In this document: positions 56,886-64,000 of the stretch, one piece after another
Layout of the letters: each line of letters starts with the position of its first letter
How positions within the stretch are numbered: the first letter of the stretch is position 1
DNA from: a virus
DNA: 64,000 bases
IMG/VR virus record: IMGVR_UViG_3300042010_000040
Coordinates: 28,348-92,347 of that record
Strand: one strand, 5' to 3'
Notes under the pieces: model-generated
Seen by the model: only the letters and a program-made list of their open reading frames with translations
Told to the model about the DNA's origin: nothing
The model's database searches: none
Translations under genes and position numbers: made by a program

Positions 56886-57530
56886 TTAAAGTGAGAATGT
56901 TTCTCGATGGTTCGCATGATCATCTCTTAACATCTCTGCACGTAAGTAGATTGCATTGGCTACGTCTTGTCTATAGCAAGGTTCGAGCATGTAGCGGAGT
57001 ATGGCAGCTTCAATAACATCTGCTTTAGCTAATTGCCATGCCCGGTGTGCATCTAAGGCCGTTGGAAATCTGCCTAAGTGCCTGCTTTTATCAACTGCCC
57101 AAAAATCCCTGCACTGTGCAACGTAGGGGTTGACACCTCTACCAGAACAATCTTTCACAGAAACACCAATCGGGTATGAACTGTTTTGTTGGCTGACATT
57201 TAAGAGTTTATTGATATGCTGTGGTACAAACACACAAGTGGTAGGGCCATATTCTTTGTTCCCCTTAACTAGTATGTCTTTATCTAGGTCACAACCTTCC
57301 CAGTATTGTTTTTCCATCCAAGTCTTGAAGGTGCTTAGGTATTTCCAAGCTAGGTTAACGCTGACTTCTTGATATGTTGGATGCTTCTCTTTACATTTCT
57401 CAGAATGACCACGCTCTATCAAACTTCTCCACTTCAAGTAGTAAGGACAGTAAGCACCATTCGTATAGGTAACGTAATCAACATCTTTAATGCCCCAACC
57501 ATATATGGTTGGCTTCAAAGTTTCTTCCAT
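56886..57530 (-). CDS. HNH/AP2 mobile endonuclease
   Basis: 214 residues. 'YLKWRSLIERGHSEKC...HPTYQEVSVNLAWKYLSTFKTW' is the degenerate HNH-family N-terminal half. 'YPIGVSVKDCSGRGVNPYVA' with 'DAHRAWQLAKADV' is an AP2-like DNA-binding end. It is bounded by hairpins at 56863 and 57551. ATG after GGAG. The classic H-N-H residues are not all obvious. Confidence 0.75.
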   Translation of the reverse strand: MEETLKPTIYGWGIKDVDYVTYTNGAYCPYYLKWRSLIERGHSEKCKEKHPTYQEVSVNLAWKYLSTFKTWMEKQYWEGCDLDKDILVKGNKEYGPTTCVFVPQHINKLLNVSQQNSSYPIGVSVKDCSGRGVNPYVAQCRDFWAVDKSRHLGRFPTALDAHRAWQLAKADVIEAAILRYMLEPCYRQDVANAIYLRAEMLRDDHANHRETFSL

Positions 57531-57550
57531 TTATTTCTCCACGCACTATA

Positions 57551-57570
57551 AGCCCCTCAAATGAGGGGCT
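57551..57570. terminator. Hairpin between early gene and HNH gene
   Basis: AGCCCCTC/GAGGGGCT stem (8 bp) with an AAAT loop. A-rich and T-rich flanks make it a possible bidirectional terminator. Confidence 0.6.
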
Positions 57571-57590
57571 ATTTTATTGTGACTGTTTTA

Positions 57591-57851
57591 TCAGTCGTTA
57601 GGTTTACGTTCCAACTCTTTTATCTTAGCTTTCAATTCCCTATTCTCCTCATCTAACATCTCGCAGATTTGGGCATACAGATTTCTATCGTCTTGCACTT
57701 CCCTCAGTAATACTTCAAGGGAATCATCGTAAGCTACTAGTCGCGTCACCTTGTACTCTGGATCCTCAACAGCCCACAGAACTTCGGTCAAGTCTCTGAT
57801 GAACAGATGCCGTCCTTCACGATACACTAAATAGCCGAGTGTGGTAGTCAT
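57591..57851 (-). CDS. Coiled-coil protein, 86 aa
   Basis: ATG at 57851 has AGGAG seven bases upstream. C-terminal heptads ('ICEMLDEENRELKAKIKELE'). Unknown. Confidence 0.6.
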   Translation of the reverse strand: MTTTLGYLVYREGRHLFIRDLTEVLWAVEDPEYKVTRLVAYDDSLEVLLREVQDDRNLYAQICEMLDEENRELKAKIKELERKPND

Positions 57852-57861
57852 GGTCATTCTC

Positions 57862-58062
57862 CTAGTTTGCACGCTTAATGCTAGCGAACGCATCAGCGAG
57901 ACTAGTTTTCAGACGACTTTTTCCATCAACTCTAGTCACGCGGTAGCCACCCTTCGTCTTCACAATTACCCCAAGGAAATTGTTGGAAGCATCGTAGCAC
58001 CTACGAACGGTGTTCCCAGCTACTGGAGAGAACTGCCCGGTTACTGCTTTAACATTCGCCAT
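57862..58062 (-). CDS. Basic protein, 66 aa
   Basis: ATG at 58062 after AAAGGT. 'MANVKAVTGQFSPVAGNTVR' and Lys/Arg-rich end. Preceded by a structured leader (58072-58190). Unknown. Confidence 0.6.
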   Translation of the reverse strand: MANVKAVTGQFSPVAGNTVRRCYDASNNFLGVIVKTKGGYRVTRVDGKSRLKTSLADAFASIKRAN

Positions 58063-58071
58063 GATATTCAC

Positions 58072-58190
58072 CTTTAAGGATGTGGAACTCGCCGTTCCAA
58101 GTAACGAATAGAGCCATTTCTATTCGCTTACCTCCGTGGGCGATGACCTACTACCCGTCATCTATTCAGTGCTCCCTTACTCATGACTAT
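58072..58190 (-). promoter_or_regulatory. Structured 5' leader with mini-ORFs
   Basis: Between the promoter at 58191 and the gene at 58062. Hairpins GAATAGA/TCTATTC (58106-58125) and GGAAC/GTTCC (58084-58098). Several tiny frames of 8-22 codons are present, one after GGAGGT. May regulate the downstream gene. Confidence 0.4.
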
Positions 58191-58219
58191 AGAGTAGGAT
58201 ATCTCTTACACACCGTCAA
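58191..58219 (-). promoter_or_regulatory. Early promoter, TTGACG-17-TACTCT
   Basis: -35 at 58214-58219 and -10 at 58191-58196, minus strand. Confidence 0.6.
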
Positions 58220-58248
58220 GCAAAAAGTGAAATTATTTTCAGATTATT

Positions 58249-58512
58249 TTAGCTATTGTAAATTAACCCTTTCAAAACAAGGGCTTCCTCGATTCTCCCC
58301 AGTGTGATAGCGTAAGCTTTATCCTCTTCTGTCTTGTAATCTTCACCCTCAGCCAGCCACAACCATTTGGAAAAATGCTCTTCCAAGGCTGTTTGTGAAA
58401 GATTTATTGCATTGATGCAGTCTAGAAGGGCTTCCGAGTACGAATAGCCATCTTGCATTTGTTCGAAAGCAGCCTTGATATCAGAAACTTTGTTTTCTTC
58501 TTGAGTGTTCAT
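58249..58512 (-). CDS. Hypothetical protein, 87 aa (paralogue of 59373)
   Basis: Shares 'YSEALLDCINAINL' and the following '...KWLWLA...YKTEED' with 'YVEALRDAINACNL' and '...SWVTP...YKSGD' of the gene at 59373-59624. Helical. ATG start. Unknown. Confidence 0.6.
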   Translation of the reverse strand: MNTQEENKVSDIKAAFEQMQDGYSYSEALLDCINAINLSQTALEEHFSKWLWLAEGEDYKTEEDKAYAITLGRIEEALVLKGLIYNS

Positions 58513-58627
58513 TAAAAGCTCCTACGTTTGTGTTGGGTGTGTAAAGCTGGTGACTCATTCTTGTAAGGCTAATGTGACATGTGATCCAATGTGAAAGCAA
58601 TAGCCTTATGAAAATAAATTCTTTACC

Positions 58628-58876
58628 TTACCTGCCAAGAAACGAATGCTCCTTCCATTGAACATATCTATTGATTCCCTTATACAGATAGCTTTTCTCT
58701 TTGTATAATTTAATAGCTTTCGGAATCAATACACGTTGTGTAAAGCTTTGCCCAGAAGCAATTTCATAAACACTTCCAGCTGTATGTAAGAGAGCGAGTT
58801 GTACGCTGTTCATTTTGTCACCTCCGAGGATGTTGACTAAAAATTGTTCTAAGTGGTGCTCAAATTGTTTGTTCAT
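58628..58876 (-). CDS. Hypothetical protein, 82 aa
   Basis: Starts 'MNKQFEHHLEQFLVNILG', basic end. ATGA overlap with the upstream gene. Unknown. Confidence 0.6.
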   Translation of the reverse strand: MNKQFEHHLEQFLVNILGGDKMNSVQLALLHTAGSVYEIASGQSFTQRVLIPKAIKLYKEKSYLYKGINRYVQWKEHSFLGR

Positions 58877-59340
58877 TTGTTTAGTTCTTTGGAATTGTTG
58901 AGGGTTGTTTCAATTCGAGTAAGAAGATCGGTCCCGAAATAGTTAGCTGCATCACCATCTTCTATTGCCAACGTAAGCAGCCCAACTAACTCCGCATTCC
59001 GCTGCTCGGTAGTTGTCAGTCGATCGATCAGTGCATCTTCTCGGCTTATAGATAGTTCCAAACATGCCTGAGCGGCATCGCGCTCTTCTAACAAAATCAG
59101 ACCACCGTCAATACCTTCAACGATCTGCTCAAGATCTACGATGTAACTCTGGATCGCACCTACTGGCGAAGTACAGTTTTTATGCTTTTCAGGGACGGAT
59201 GCCCTCAGCACTCGGTCTTGATTCACCAGCTCTTCCCGCAGCACTGCCAGTTCGGATTGTACTTTATCGTAGTCTGCTTTAGTGACCACATGTATATCTT
59301 CTTTCAAATTACATGCCAAATAAACGTTTGCATCACTCAT
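58873..59340 (-). CDS. Coiled-coil protein, 155 aa
   Basis: Long heptad region ('YDKVQSELAVLREELVNQDR', later 'TTEQRNAELVGLLTLAIEDG'). Resembles coiled-coil accessory proteins common in phage early regions. Higher GC than its neighbours, which may mean separate acquisition. Unknown. Confidence 0.6.
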   Translation of the reverse strand: MSDANVYLACNLKEDIHVVTKADYDKVQSELAVLREELVNQDRVLRASVPEKHKNCTSPVGAIQSYIVDLEQIVEGIDGGLILLEERDAAQACLELSISREDALIDRLTTTEQRNAELVGLLTLAIEDGDAANYFGTDLLTRIETTLNNSKELNK

Positions 59341-59372
59341 CTCAAATCTCCAATAATTTAGTTTAAAATTCT

Positions 59373-59624
59373 CTAAAACATTCCAACTATCTTATACCAC
59401 TCTTGTTTTACAAATTCTACACCTTTTACATAGGGATCACCAGATTTATATTCTAAATACTTAGGTGTAACCCAAGACTGCATCCACTGCTCAAGAGCTG
59501 CAACACTGCCTAAATTGCATGCATTAATAGCATCACGCAAGGCTTCAACATAGTCTTCAGAGGTATGTGTTCGGCTTAGGGTGTACTCTAATTGTTTCTT
59601 TAGAAGTTCAAGAGGATTTGTCAT
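59373..59624 (-). CDS. Hypothetical protein, 83 aa (paralogue of 58249)
   Basis: See 58249-58512 for the shared motif. ATG after GGAG-like sequence. Unknown. Confidence 0.6.
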   Translation of the reverse strand: MTNPLELLKKQLEYTLSRTHTSEDYVEALRDAINACNLGSVAALEQWMQSWVTPKYLEYKSGDPYVKGVEFVKQEWYKIVGMF

Positions 59625-59633
59625 ACATTTCTC

Positions 59634-59914
59634 CTAGCAATTCTCTTGCTGTTTATTTTTCAAATCACTCATAAGCTCTATGAAACTAAAATCACTTCCC
59701 TTATGAACCTTCCTGAGTGCCGACTCTAGCCAATACTCAGCCGTCCCTTGAGCACCATCAAGCTTGTAAATGTAGACATCTTTTAGCAGCTCTTTACTAG
59801 TTTCACAGATACATAGTGGTGAATGCTTGACATCAATTACAACATACTCTCCATTGCATTCTGGTTGTCCTTTGGATTGGAGGAGGATAAGTTCGTTTAG
59901 TGGAATTTATTCAC
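59634..59914 (-). pseudogene. Frameshifted early gene, ~93 aa
   Basis: GTG at 59914 overlaps the previous TGA and lies eight bases after GAGGAG, but its frame stops after five codons. One base out of phase, an open 90-codon frame with no ATG, GTG or TTG near its start encodes 'PLNELILLQSKGQPECNGEY' and more, to TAG at 59634. Reading one extra base at the TTCC at ~59903 restores 'MNKFPLNELILL'. A single-base deletion or sequence error is likely. Confidence 0.55.
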
Positions 59915-60120
59915 TGTAGACGCTCCTCTCTAAGATTGTACCAAACAGCCTCTGAACCCCGGCGACCACCGCCCTTCAATATGTGCTCTTGGTCGGCTTC
60001 ACTTGTGATTCCGTTTCTGCACAAATCATTACCTGTAGGCTTATCTTGGAATATAGCTTCAAAGTATTCTCCTAGCTGATCATAAGCATTATATTCAGAT
60101 GTCAATAACCAAACGTTCAT
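59911..60120 (-). CDS. Hypothetical protein, 69 aa
   Basis: 'MNVWLLTSEYNAYDQLGEYF' and 'LKGGGRRGSEAVWYNLREER', a combination I associate with small phage proteins. ATGA overlap. Unknown. Confidence 0.65.
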   Translation of the reverse strand: MNVWLLTSEYNAYDQLGEYFEAIFQDKPTGNDLCRNGITSEADQEHILKGGGRRGSEAVWYNLREERLQ

Positions 60121-60335
60121 ACTTCAATCTCCTCTTCAATATCATACCCAAATACATTAGCCAAAACATACTCACGACATGCCTTATCAAACCTAAAACG
60201 ACACTGCTTAAGTTCTTCACGGCACAGTATGTACTCAAGGCTATTATCTAGCGAACTTTTCGACGTTATATAGGCACTTTCTGCATGCCGCAGACGTTCT
60301 AGCAGTGATGTAAGGTGATTCATAGGGGTCGTCAT
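60117..60335 (-). CDS. Hypothetical protein, 72 aa
   Basis: Helical, Arg/Glu-rich ('LLERLRHAESAYITSKSSLD'). ATGA overlaps. Unknown. Confidence 0.6.
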   Translation of the reverse strand: MTTPMNHLTSLLERLRHAESAYITSKSSLDNSLEYILCREELKQCRFRFDKACREYVLANVFGYDIEEEIEV

Positions 60336-60511
60336 TCTGACGCTCCTTGTTGCTCTTTATACACCAGATATTTAAGGTATTGAGCAACATCAAATAGCTG
60401 CTCATCGTCTTCTAAATCCATATCAGGGATACAAATGTTCGCTGTTCCAACAGAAGCTGTCATCTCAAAGGCAAGCTTGAGAAGGGCTACTTGCATCTCT
60501 TGTTCGTTCAT
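60332..60511 (-). CDS. Small acidic protein, 59 aa
   Basis: 'MNEQEMQVALLKLAFEMTAS' then 'DMDLEDDEQLFDVAQYLKYL'. ATGA overlaps both sides. Confidence 0.6.
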   Translation of the reverse strand: MNEQEMQVALLKLAFEMTASVGTANICIPDMDLEDDEQLFDVAQYLKYLVYKEQQGASE

Positions 60512-60660
60512 TTCTGAACCCCAATAATCCTAGTCATACGAGCTACACATTCCCACTCATCAAAATCTAGGAAATGATACCCTGAAACTTTACTCCACAC
60601 AAGCAGAGTTTTATCTTTGATAGATTGATTTGTGTATTCTTCAAAGTCTTTGATGTTCAT
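60508..60660 (-). CDS. Small protein, 50 aa
   Basis: Starts 'MNIKDFEEYTNQSIKDKTLL'. ATGA overlaps both sides. Unknown. Confidence 0.6.
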   Translation of the reverse strand: MNIKDFEEYTNQSIKDKTLLVWSKVSGYHFLDFDEWECVARMTRIIGVQK

Positions 60661-60809
60661 TTCACCAACTCCTTCGCATAAAACATCGCATCACTCACAT
60701 TTCCAAATGTCTTAGTAATGTTGTTAAAGATTACTGTCCAAGTGCCGTTGTGTTTGAATGGGAGAATTCCCAATCCGTTCATGGTCATTAGTTCGGTTGA
60801 GGTGCTCAT
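60657..60809 (-). CDS. Small protein, 50 aa
   Basis: 'MSTSTELMTMNGLGILPFKH' then 'VSDAMFYAKELVK'. ATGA overlaps. Unknown. Confidence 0.6.
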   Translation of the reverse strand: MSTSTELMTMNGLGILPFKHNGTWTVIFNNITKTFGNVSDAMFYAKELVK

Positions 60810-61027
60810 TTAGGTTCATCCTTTAAGATTGCAATATCAATAAGACGAACAAGTTCTGTGCTGGCTGTCTTTGGTTCGGCCTGTGCGTCAAAGAATTCCA
60901 TCCACTCATCTGTAAGCTTGTCAAATGAATATCCAGAAGCTTTAATGAAGGCTTCCCAACGCTCACTGTTCTTAATCTGTTCAGCAGATGGACGCTTCGC
61001 TACTGAGACTCGCTTAGGAGTTTTCAT
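60806..61027 (-). CDS. Hypothetical protein, 73 aa
   Basis: 'MKTPKRVSVAKRPSAEQIKN' basic start, acidic helical middle. ATGA overlaps. Unknown. Confidence 0.6.
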   Translation of the reverse strand: MKTPKRVSVAKRPSAEQIKNSERWEAFIKASGYSFDKLTDEWMEFFDAQAEPKTASTELVRLIDIAILKDEPK

Positions 61028-61218
61028 ACACTCACCTTATTAATTTCCACCAAGATAACTTCAAAGTCTTCATCCATGAACCAATCTTCACCGTAAGCCT
61101 CATCAAGCAACTTACAGCAATCCAAACGATTCTTACTGGCGCTGAAAAGCATCACGCCATCAGTTTGCTTGTGATGGCCCATCCAATACTTAGGTGACAG
61201 CCCTTGACCTTCTTTCAT
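61024..61218 (-). CDS. Hypothetical protein, 64 aa
   Basis: First gene after the promoter at 61299. 'MKEGQGLSPKYWMGHHKQTD'. Unknown. Confidence 0.6.
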   Translation of the reverse strand: MKEGQGLSPKYWMGHHKQTDGVMLFSASKNRLDCCKLLDEAYGEDWFMDEDFEVILVEINKVSV

Positions 61219-61298
61219 ACCATTCTCTCCTATAATATCCTACATACCATATCTATTTCATTCATTTCAGCGCTTTTAACGCCATGTCTTGTGTGTTG

Positions 61299-61327
61299 AT
61301 TATGATGGGTTGAAGGTAAGCTGTCAA
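61299..61327 (-). promoter_or_regulatory. Early promoter, TTGACA-17-CATAAT
   Basis: -35 at 61322-61327 (overlapping the stop of the upstream gene) and -10 at 61299-61304. Confidence 0.75.
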
Positions 61328-61560
61328 GAATTACTTTCTTGGATTTTCAAAAGAAATTTACCAGATTCAAATAGTTTCTCAAACATATCCTTTGGAATTG
61401 CACTGATAACACTGACCTCATTCCACTCCTTGGTTTCAGAATCATATTCTTGATAAACAATATCAACATGACCCTCAATCTCATCCCACAAGCGAACGCC
61501 TGTACGGTAGAAGTCGAAGTCTTCACAGAACCAAATAACACCATTCTCAACTTTAGACAT
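61324..61560 (-). CDS. Hypothetical protein, 78 aa
   Basis: 'VENGVIWFCEDFDFYRTGVR' aromatic start. Its stop lies on the next promoter. Unknown. Confidence 0.6.
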   Translation of the reverse strand: MSKVENGVIWFCEDFDFYRTGVRLWDEIEGHVDIVYQEYDSETKEWNEVSVISAIPKDMFEKLFESGKFLLKIQESNS

Positions 61561-61732
61561 TCACTTTCTCCTCGTTACTTATAAAGAATTTACATTCCTT
61601 TACAGGGTCTTTGACACTCACTTCCATGCAAATCCACGGCTGATGTCTAGGAGCTGCCTCTACCAAATACCTATAGCAAAGCTCCTTTCGTGGGCAGTTT
61701 GTGCCAACACACTTACTGAAGACTGACATCAT
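61553..61732 (-). CDS. Cys-rich zinc-binding-like protein, 59 aa
   Basis: ATG-ATG at 61732. 'CVGTNCPRKELCYRYLVEAA' and two further Cys form a four-Cys motif I associate with small phage proteins. Overlaps neighbours. Confidence 0.65.
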   Translation of the reverse strand: MMSVFSKCVGTNCPRKELCYRYLVEAAPRHQPWICMEVSVKDPVKECKFFISNEEKVNV

Positions 61733-61980
61733 ACTCTAACCTCTTCAGGAATTTCACTAAGATACTGTGGATATCCTCCGTGATACTCAACTACATTCTC
61801 TGTATAGTCTTCATTTACTTCAAAAGATTTAGCCTCTTGGATATGGTGATTGTTAATCAAGCCAAAGATATCATGTGTAGAAATGCTGTGAGCTTCACAA
61901 TACAAATCGTTGTCAAGATACAAACCTTCCCAATCGCCAGAGCTGCACCTAACAAGTGTGATATTTTTATATGTGACCAT
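61729..61980 (-). CDS. Hypothetical protein, 83 aa
   Basis: Starts 'MVTYKNITLVRCSSGDWEGL', acidic end. Directly abuts the next upstream gene. Unknown. Confidence 0.6.
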   Translation of the reverse strand: MVTYKNITLVRCSSGDWEGLYLDNDLYCEAHSISTHDIFGLINNHHIQEAKSFEVNEDYTENVVEYHGGYPQYLSEIPEEVRV

Positions 61981-62202
61981 TTAATAACCCTCATCTTCAG
62001 ATTCATAACGATGTTTATCGTAGTCAGCTTGTATAATTCTAACACAACGACTATCACCACATGTTGCACAAGAAGTATTACCAAACCATGTTGTAGCTTC
62101 TTTCCCACAACCTGCATCACATTTGTTAGTGACTGGAATTGAGTGGAATGCTTTATACCACTCTTTGTTTTCTCGCAAGGATTCGTCTAGGGTTGTCATC
62201 AC
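61981..62202 (-). CDS. Zinc-ribbon-like protein, 73 aa
   Basis: C-x-x-x-C-G and 'CATCGDSRC' suggest a zinc site ('CDAGCGKE'). ATGA overlap. Unknown role. Confidence 0.6.
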   Translation of the reverse strand: MMTTLDESLRENKEWYKAFHSIPVTNKCDAGCGKEATTWFGNTSCATCGDSRCVRIIQADYDKHRYESEDEGY

Positions 62203-62468
62203 ACATACTCCACTTTTTCTGTCATCACTTGAGTGACTTTACGTGTCAAATCAGTTTCACCAACATCCACATTTGACCAACCCCAATCATAGCTTGCTGT
62301 AAAGCTTACGTCACGATAGATGTCCATCTCTTTATGTTTCATATAAAAGCAAACAAGAGTGTCGCGTTTGTGTGATTCTTCAGTGCGATCAATCTGATTA
62401 TCTGCATGAAAGTTATTCTCAATGCACCAATCTTCAAACTCACTGTATGTTTCAAAGTAAATGCTCAT
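62199..62468 (-). CDS. Hypothetical protein, 89 aa
   Basis: 'MSIYFETYSEFEDWCIENNF', then beta-like 'SFTASYDWGWSNVDVGE'. Unknown. Confidence 0.6.
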   Translation of the reverse strand: MSIYFETYSEFEDWCIENNFHADNQIDRTEESHKRDTLVCFYMKHKEMDIYRDVSFTASYDWGWSNVDVGETDLTRKVTQVMTEKVEYV

Positions 62469-62469
62469 T

Positions 62470-62904
62470 TCATTGCCCCCAAATAATCAAAGGTTTGATA
62501 ATAAACTCTTCTTGCTCATTAAACTTTTTACCAACAAGATGTTTAAGTTTACTTGGTGGGTAGCCTGAACGACGGCAGAATGTTCCGTACCAACTTGTTT
62601 TAGCTCCTGTCTGAGAATCAAAGCAACTACCCCAACGCTCGCCAGTTTCTTTATGTACGACCACATAACCGTGAATGTAAGGTTCTGGTTTATTCAGGCT
62701 ATGAATTTGCACGTAATCTTTCAGCATACCATCCAAACCTGCTGCGTAGTTCTCCTGTCCTTCGTCATCTATGAACAATGCGCTACCTGTCACACAAATA
62801 CGAGACACCTCGTAGACCTTACCAACAGTCACACCAGACAACTCTTCATTGTAAATACCAAGGTCTGGTTTCTCTGTAAAACTGAATGTTGTTCCGATGT
62901 TCAT
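62470..62904 (-). CDS. Hypothetical protein, 144 aa
   Basis: Contains an SH3-like beta segment ('VTVGKVYEVSRICVTGSALF', 'IDDEGQENY') and 'WYGTFCRRSGYPP'. ATG overlaps the previous stop by one base. Unknown. Confidence 0.6.
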   Translation of the reverse strand: MNIGTTFSFTEKPDLGIYNEELSGVTVGKVYEVSRICVTGSALFIDDEGQENYAAGLDGMLKDYVQIHSLNKPEPYIHGYVVVHKETGERWGSCFDSQTGAKTSWYGTFCRRSGYPPSKLKHLVGKKFNEQEEFIIKPLIIWGQ

Positions 62905-63059
62905 TATTCCTCTTCTCCCAAATCAAATTCAAGCGCTTCAATAATCTTCTCAATATCGTCTGTCACACTATAATCATAGTGTAGCTCTTTCTCCAACAAA
63001 TGTTTAGCATTTTGGAGGAGAGCGATTGTGTCAAGGATTGTTTGTTTACGTTGGGTCAT
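62904..63059 (-). CDS. Small helical protein, 51 aa
   Basis: ATG at 63059. 'ILDTIALLQNAKHLLEKELH' helix, acidic end. One-base overlaps with neighbours. Unknown. Confidence 0.6.
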   Translation of the reverse strand: MTQRKQTILDTIALLQNAKHLLEKELHYDYSVTDDIEKIIEALEFDLGEEE

Positions 63060-63271
63060 TATTCTTCTCCATCAAATTCACGATCAATAGCTTCATGTGG
63101 ACACTTCCCTTCGCAAGCTGCATTCAATCCAATTGAAACAATACTTGGAGGATAACCATCAAGCCCATAAAATTGTTCGATTGCATAGCACAGACCAGAT
63201 GCACCTGTAGACATATACAGATAATACTGATCACGGTGTTTGATTGCAACTTCTACATTAAACTCACTCAT
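63059..63271 (-). CDS. Hypothetical protein, 70 aa
   Basis: 'MSEFNVEVAIKHRDQYYLYM' then 'CEGKCPHEAIDREFDGEE' with a C-x-x-x-C-x-x-H motif. Unknown. Confidence 0.6.
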   Translation of the reverse strand: MSEFNVEVAIKHRDQYYLYMSTGASGLCYAIEQFYGLDGYPPSIVSIGLNAACEGKCPHEAIDREFDGEE

Positions 63272-63468
63272 TCTCCAAACCTCCGCAATTCATTAACCAA
63301 AACATAACATTTACCGGTAGTTTTGTCCATCCCAAGCACCGTTAGGTGCATCCCCTTACCTAGCTCATCAGGATACGTTCCGACACGAATCACTAGCTCT
63401 TTTCCCGCCAACTCTTCCCATTTGAAGATGGAGTTGGCTAGGGTTTCTTTGGTGAATACGGCTACCAT
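63268..63468 (-). CDS. Hypothetical protein, 66 aa
   Basis: 'KELVIRVGTYPDELGKGMHL' beta-rich. ATGA overlap. Unknown. Confidence 0.6.
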   Translation of the reverse strand: MVAVFTKETLANSIFKWEELAGKELVIRVGTYPDELGKGMHLTVLGMDKTTGKCYVLVNELRRFGE

Positions 63469-63650
63469 TAGTCATATCCCAAGAGAGTAGGTTTGTTTGG
63501 ATATCGGATATAGCCGTCCGTATGCAAGACTGCACCCTGTTCTTTACACTGCTTTAGAAGGTTGAGTCTGTAAATCAAATCCTTGTTAGAACTATTTTGT
63601 TGTAGGTCTGCTTCGGCTTGTTTAATAGCTTCGTCTAATAATGTATTCAT
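63468..63650 (-). CDS. Hypothetical protein, 60 aa
   Basis: ATG at 63650 after GGGTG. 'MNTLLDEAIKQAEADLQQNS' helical, then 'VLHTDGYIRYPNKPTLLGYD'. Unknown. Confidence 0.6.
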   Translation of the reverse strand: MNTLLDEAIKQAEADLQQNSSNKDLIYRLNLLKQCKEQGAVLHTDGYIRYPNKPTLLGYD

Positions 63651-63651
63651 A

Positions 63652-64000
63652 TTACACCCATGTTGGTTGATTACGATTCGTCCACTGTACCTTAATCGGT
63701 TTCTCTCTGCAAGCCCATTCTGTAAACTTGACACGCAAGTATTCTTGGTAAGCTTTGGTCTGATCAAACAAACCTACTCGCTGATACTCCTCATCCATAC
63801 ACATAGCAAACGGCTCAAGCTCAGCTTTCTTGATATTGCATGGAAGCTTATCTAGTACAGATAATAGCTCAGATGTCTTATGAATCTTTCCTGTGCGGAA
63901 GGTGTATTCTGAGCAAAGCGCTTTGAAGTGAGCATAGAGCCATTGGTAATTGGCTGAGGTTGAGCGACACCACTTGATAGAGGGGTGCCCAGAATGCGTG
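63652..64000 (-). CDS. Conserved phage protein, C-terminal part (cut by window edge)
   Basis: Open at its 5' end. The visible ~115 residues include 'IKWCRSTSANYQWLYAHFKA', 'FRTGKIHKTSELL', 'LEPFAMCMDEEY' and 'WTNRNQPTWV'. This order is that of a conserved, uncharacterised phage family sometimes annotated as a pyrimidine-dimer DNA glycosylase-like protein. Function not established. Ends with TAA two bases before the next ATG. Confidence 0.6.
   Translation of the reverse strand, partial: THSGHPSIKWCRSTSANYQWLYAHFKALCSEYTFRTGKIHKTSELLSVLDKLPCNIKKAELEPFAMCMDEEYQRVGLFDQTKAYQEYLRVKFTEWACREKPIKVQWTNRNQPTWV

Overview
This 64-kb window is part of a lytic, tailed, contractile (myovirus) phage genome. 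The evidence is a complete late module: large terminase, portal, S49 protease/scaffold, decoration protein, GpE-type major capsid, neck proteins, DUF3383-type sheath, three KPP10-ORF10-like tube paralogues, tape measure, hub, spike, baseplate J and tailspikes. DNA is AT-leaning and very gene dense, with many ATGA stop/start overlaps. Host: the gene at 44647-45483 is closely similar along its whole length to the PhaZ intracellular depolymerase of medium-chain-length polyhydroxyalkanoate. That enzyme is typical of Pseudomonas, so a Pseudomonas host is the best guess (inference only). Replication helicase/polymerase genes of known type and a recognisable endolysin/holin are not in this window.

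Layout. (1) 16-29869, minus strand: virion genes. Reading with transcription (right to left) they run tailspike, small-terminase candidate, two related virion proteins, then past a terminator and a new promoter to the large terminase, portal, protease/scaffold, capsid, neck, sheath, tubes, chaperone pair, tape measure, baseplate, fibres and a second tailspike. Homing-type endonucleases are inserted at 13543, 16369 and 23271. (2) 29870-33165, minus strand: a roughly 600-nt non-coding transcript bounded by a good promoter and a strong terminator, a small acidic protein, an HNH endonuclease, and a divergent palm-domain, polymerase-like protein. (3) 33148-49449, plus strand: an early/middle region of about 50 mostly tiny genes. 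Recognisable ones are PhoH, a ClpP-like protease, dCMP deaminase, an M78-like metalloprotease, a PhaZ-like hydrolase, a winged-helix protein and two more mobile endonucleases. It has at least four consensus-like promoters and ends at a rho-independent terminator. (4) 49450-50157: a structured, largely non-coding region between convergent gene blocks. (5) 50158-64000, minus strand: about 45 tiny early genes in short operons, nearly each behind a sigma70-like promoter with 17-bp spacing, plus two HNH/AP2 endonucleases, one of them frameshifted.

How it works together (inference): short early operons of host-takeover peptides flank the window on the right. The plus-strand block mixes nucleotide metabolism (dCMP deaminase), stress or RNA-linked functions (PhoH), proteolysis, and possible mobilisation of host carbon stores (PhaZ). 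The large minus-strand block packages and builds the virion. Eight endonuclease loci show heavy colonisation by mobile genes. Most attractive for follow-up: the 600-nt RNA at 29976-30573, the structured region around 49713-50128, the polymerase-like protein at 31684-32931, and the phage PhaZ.
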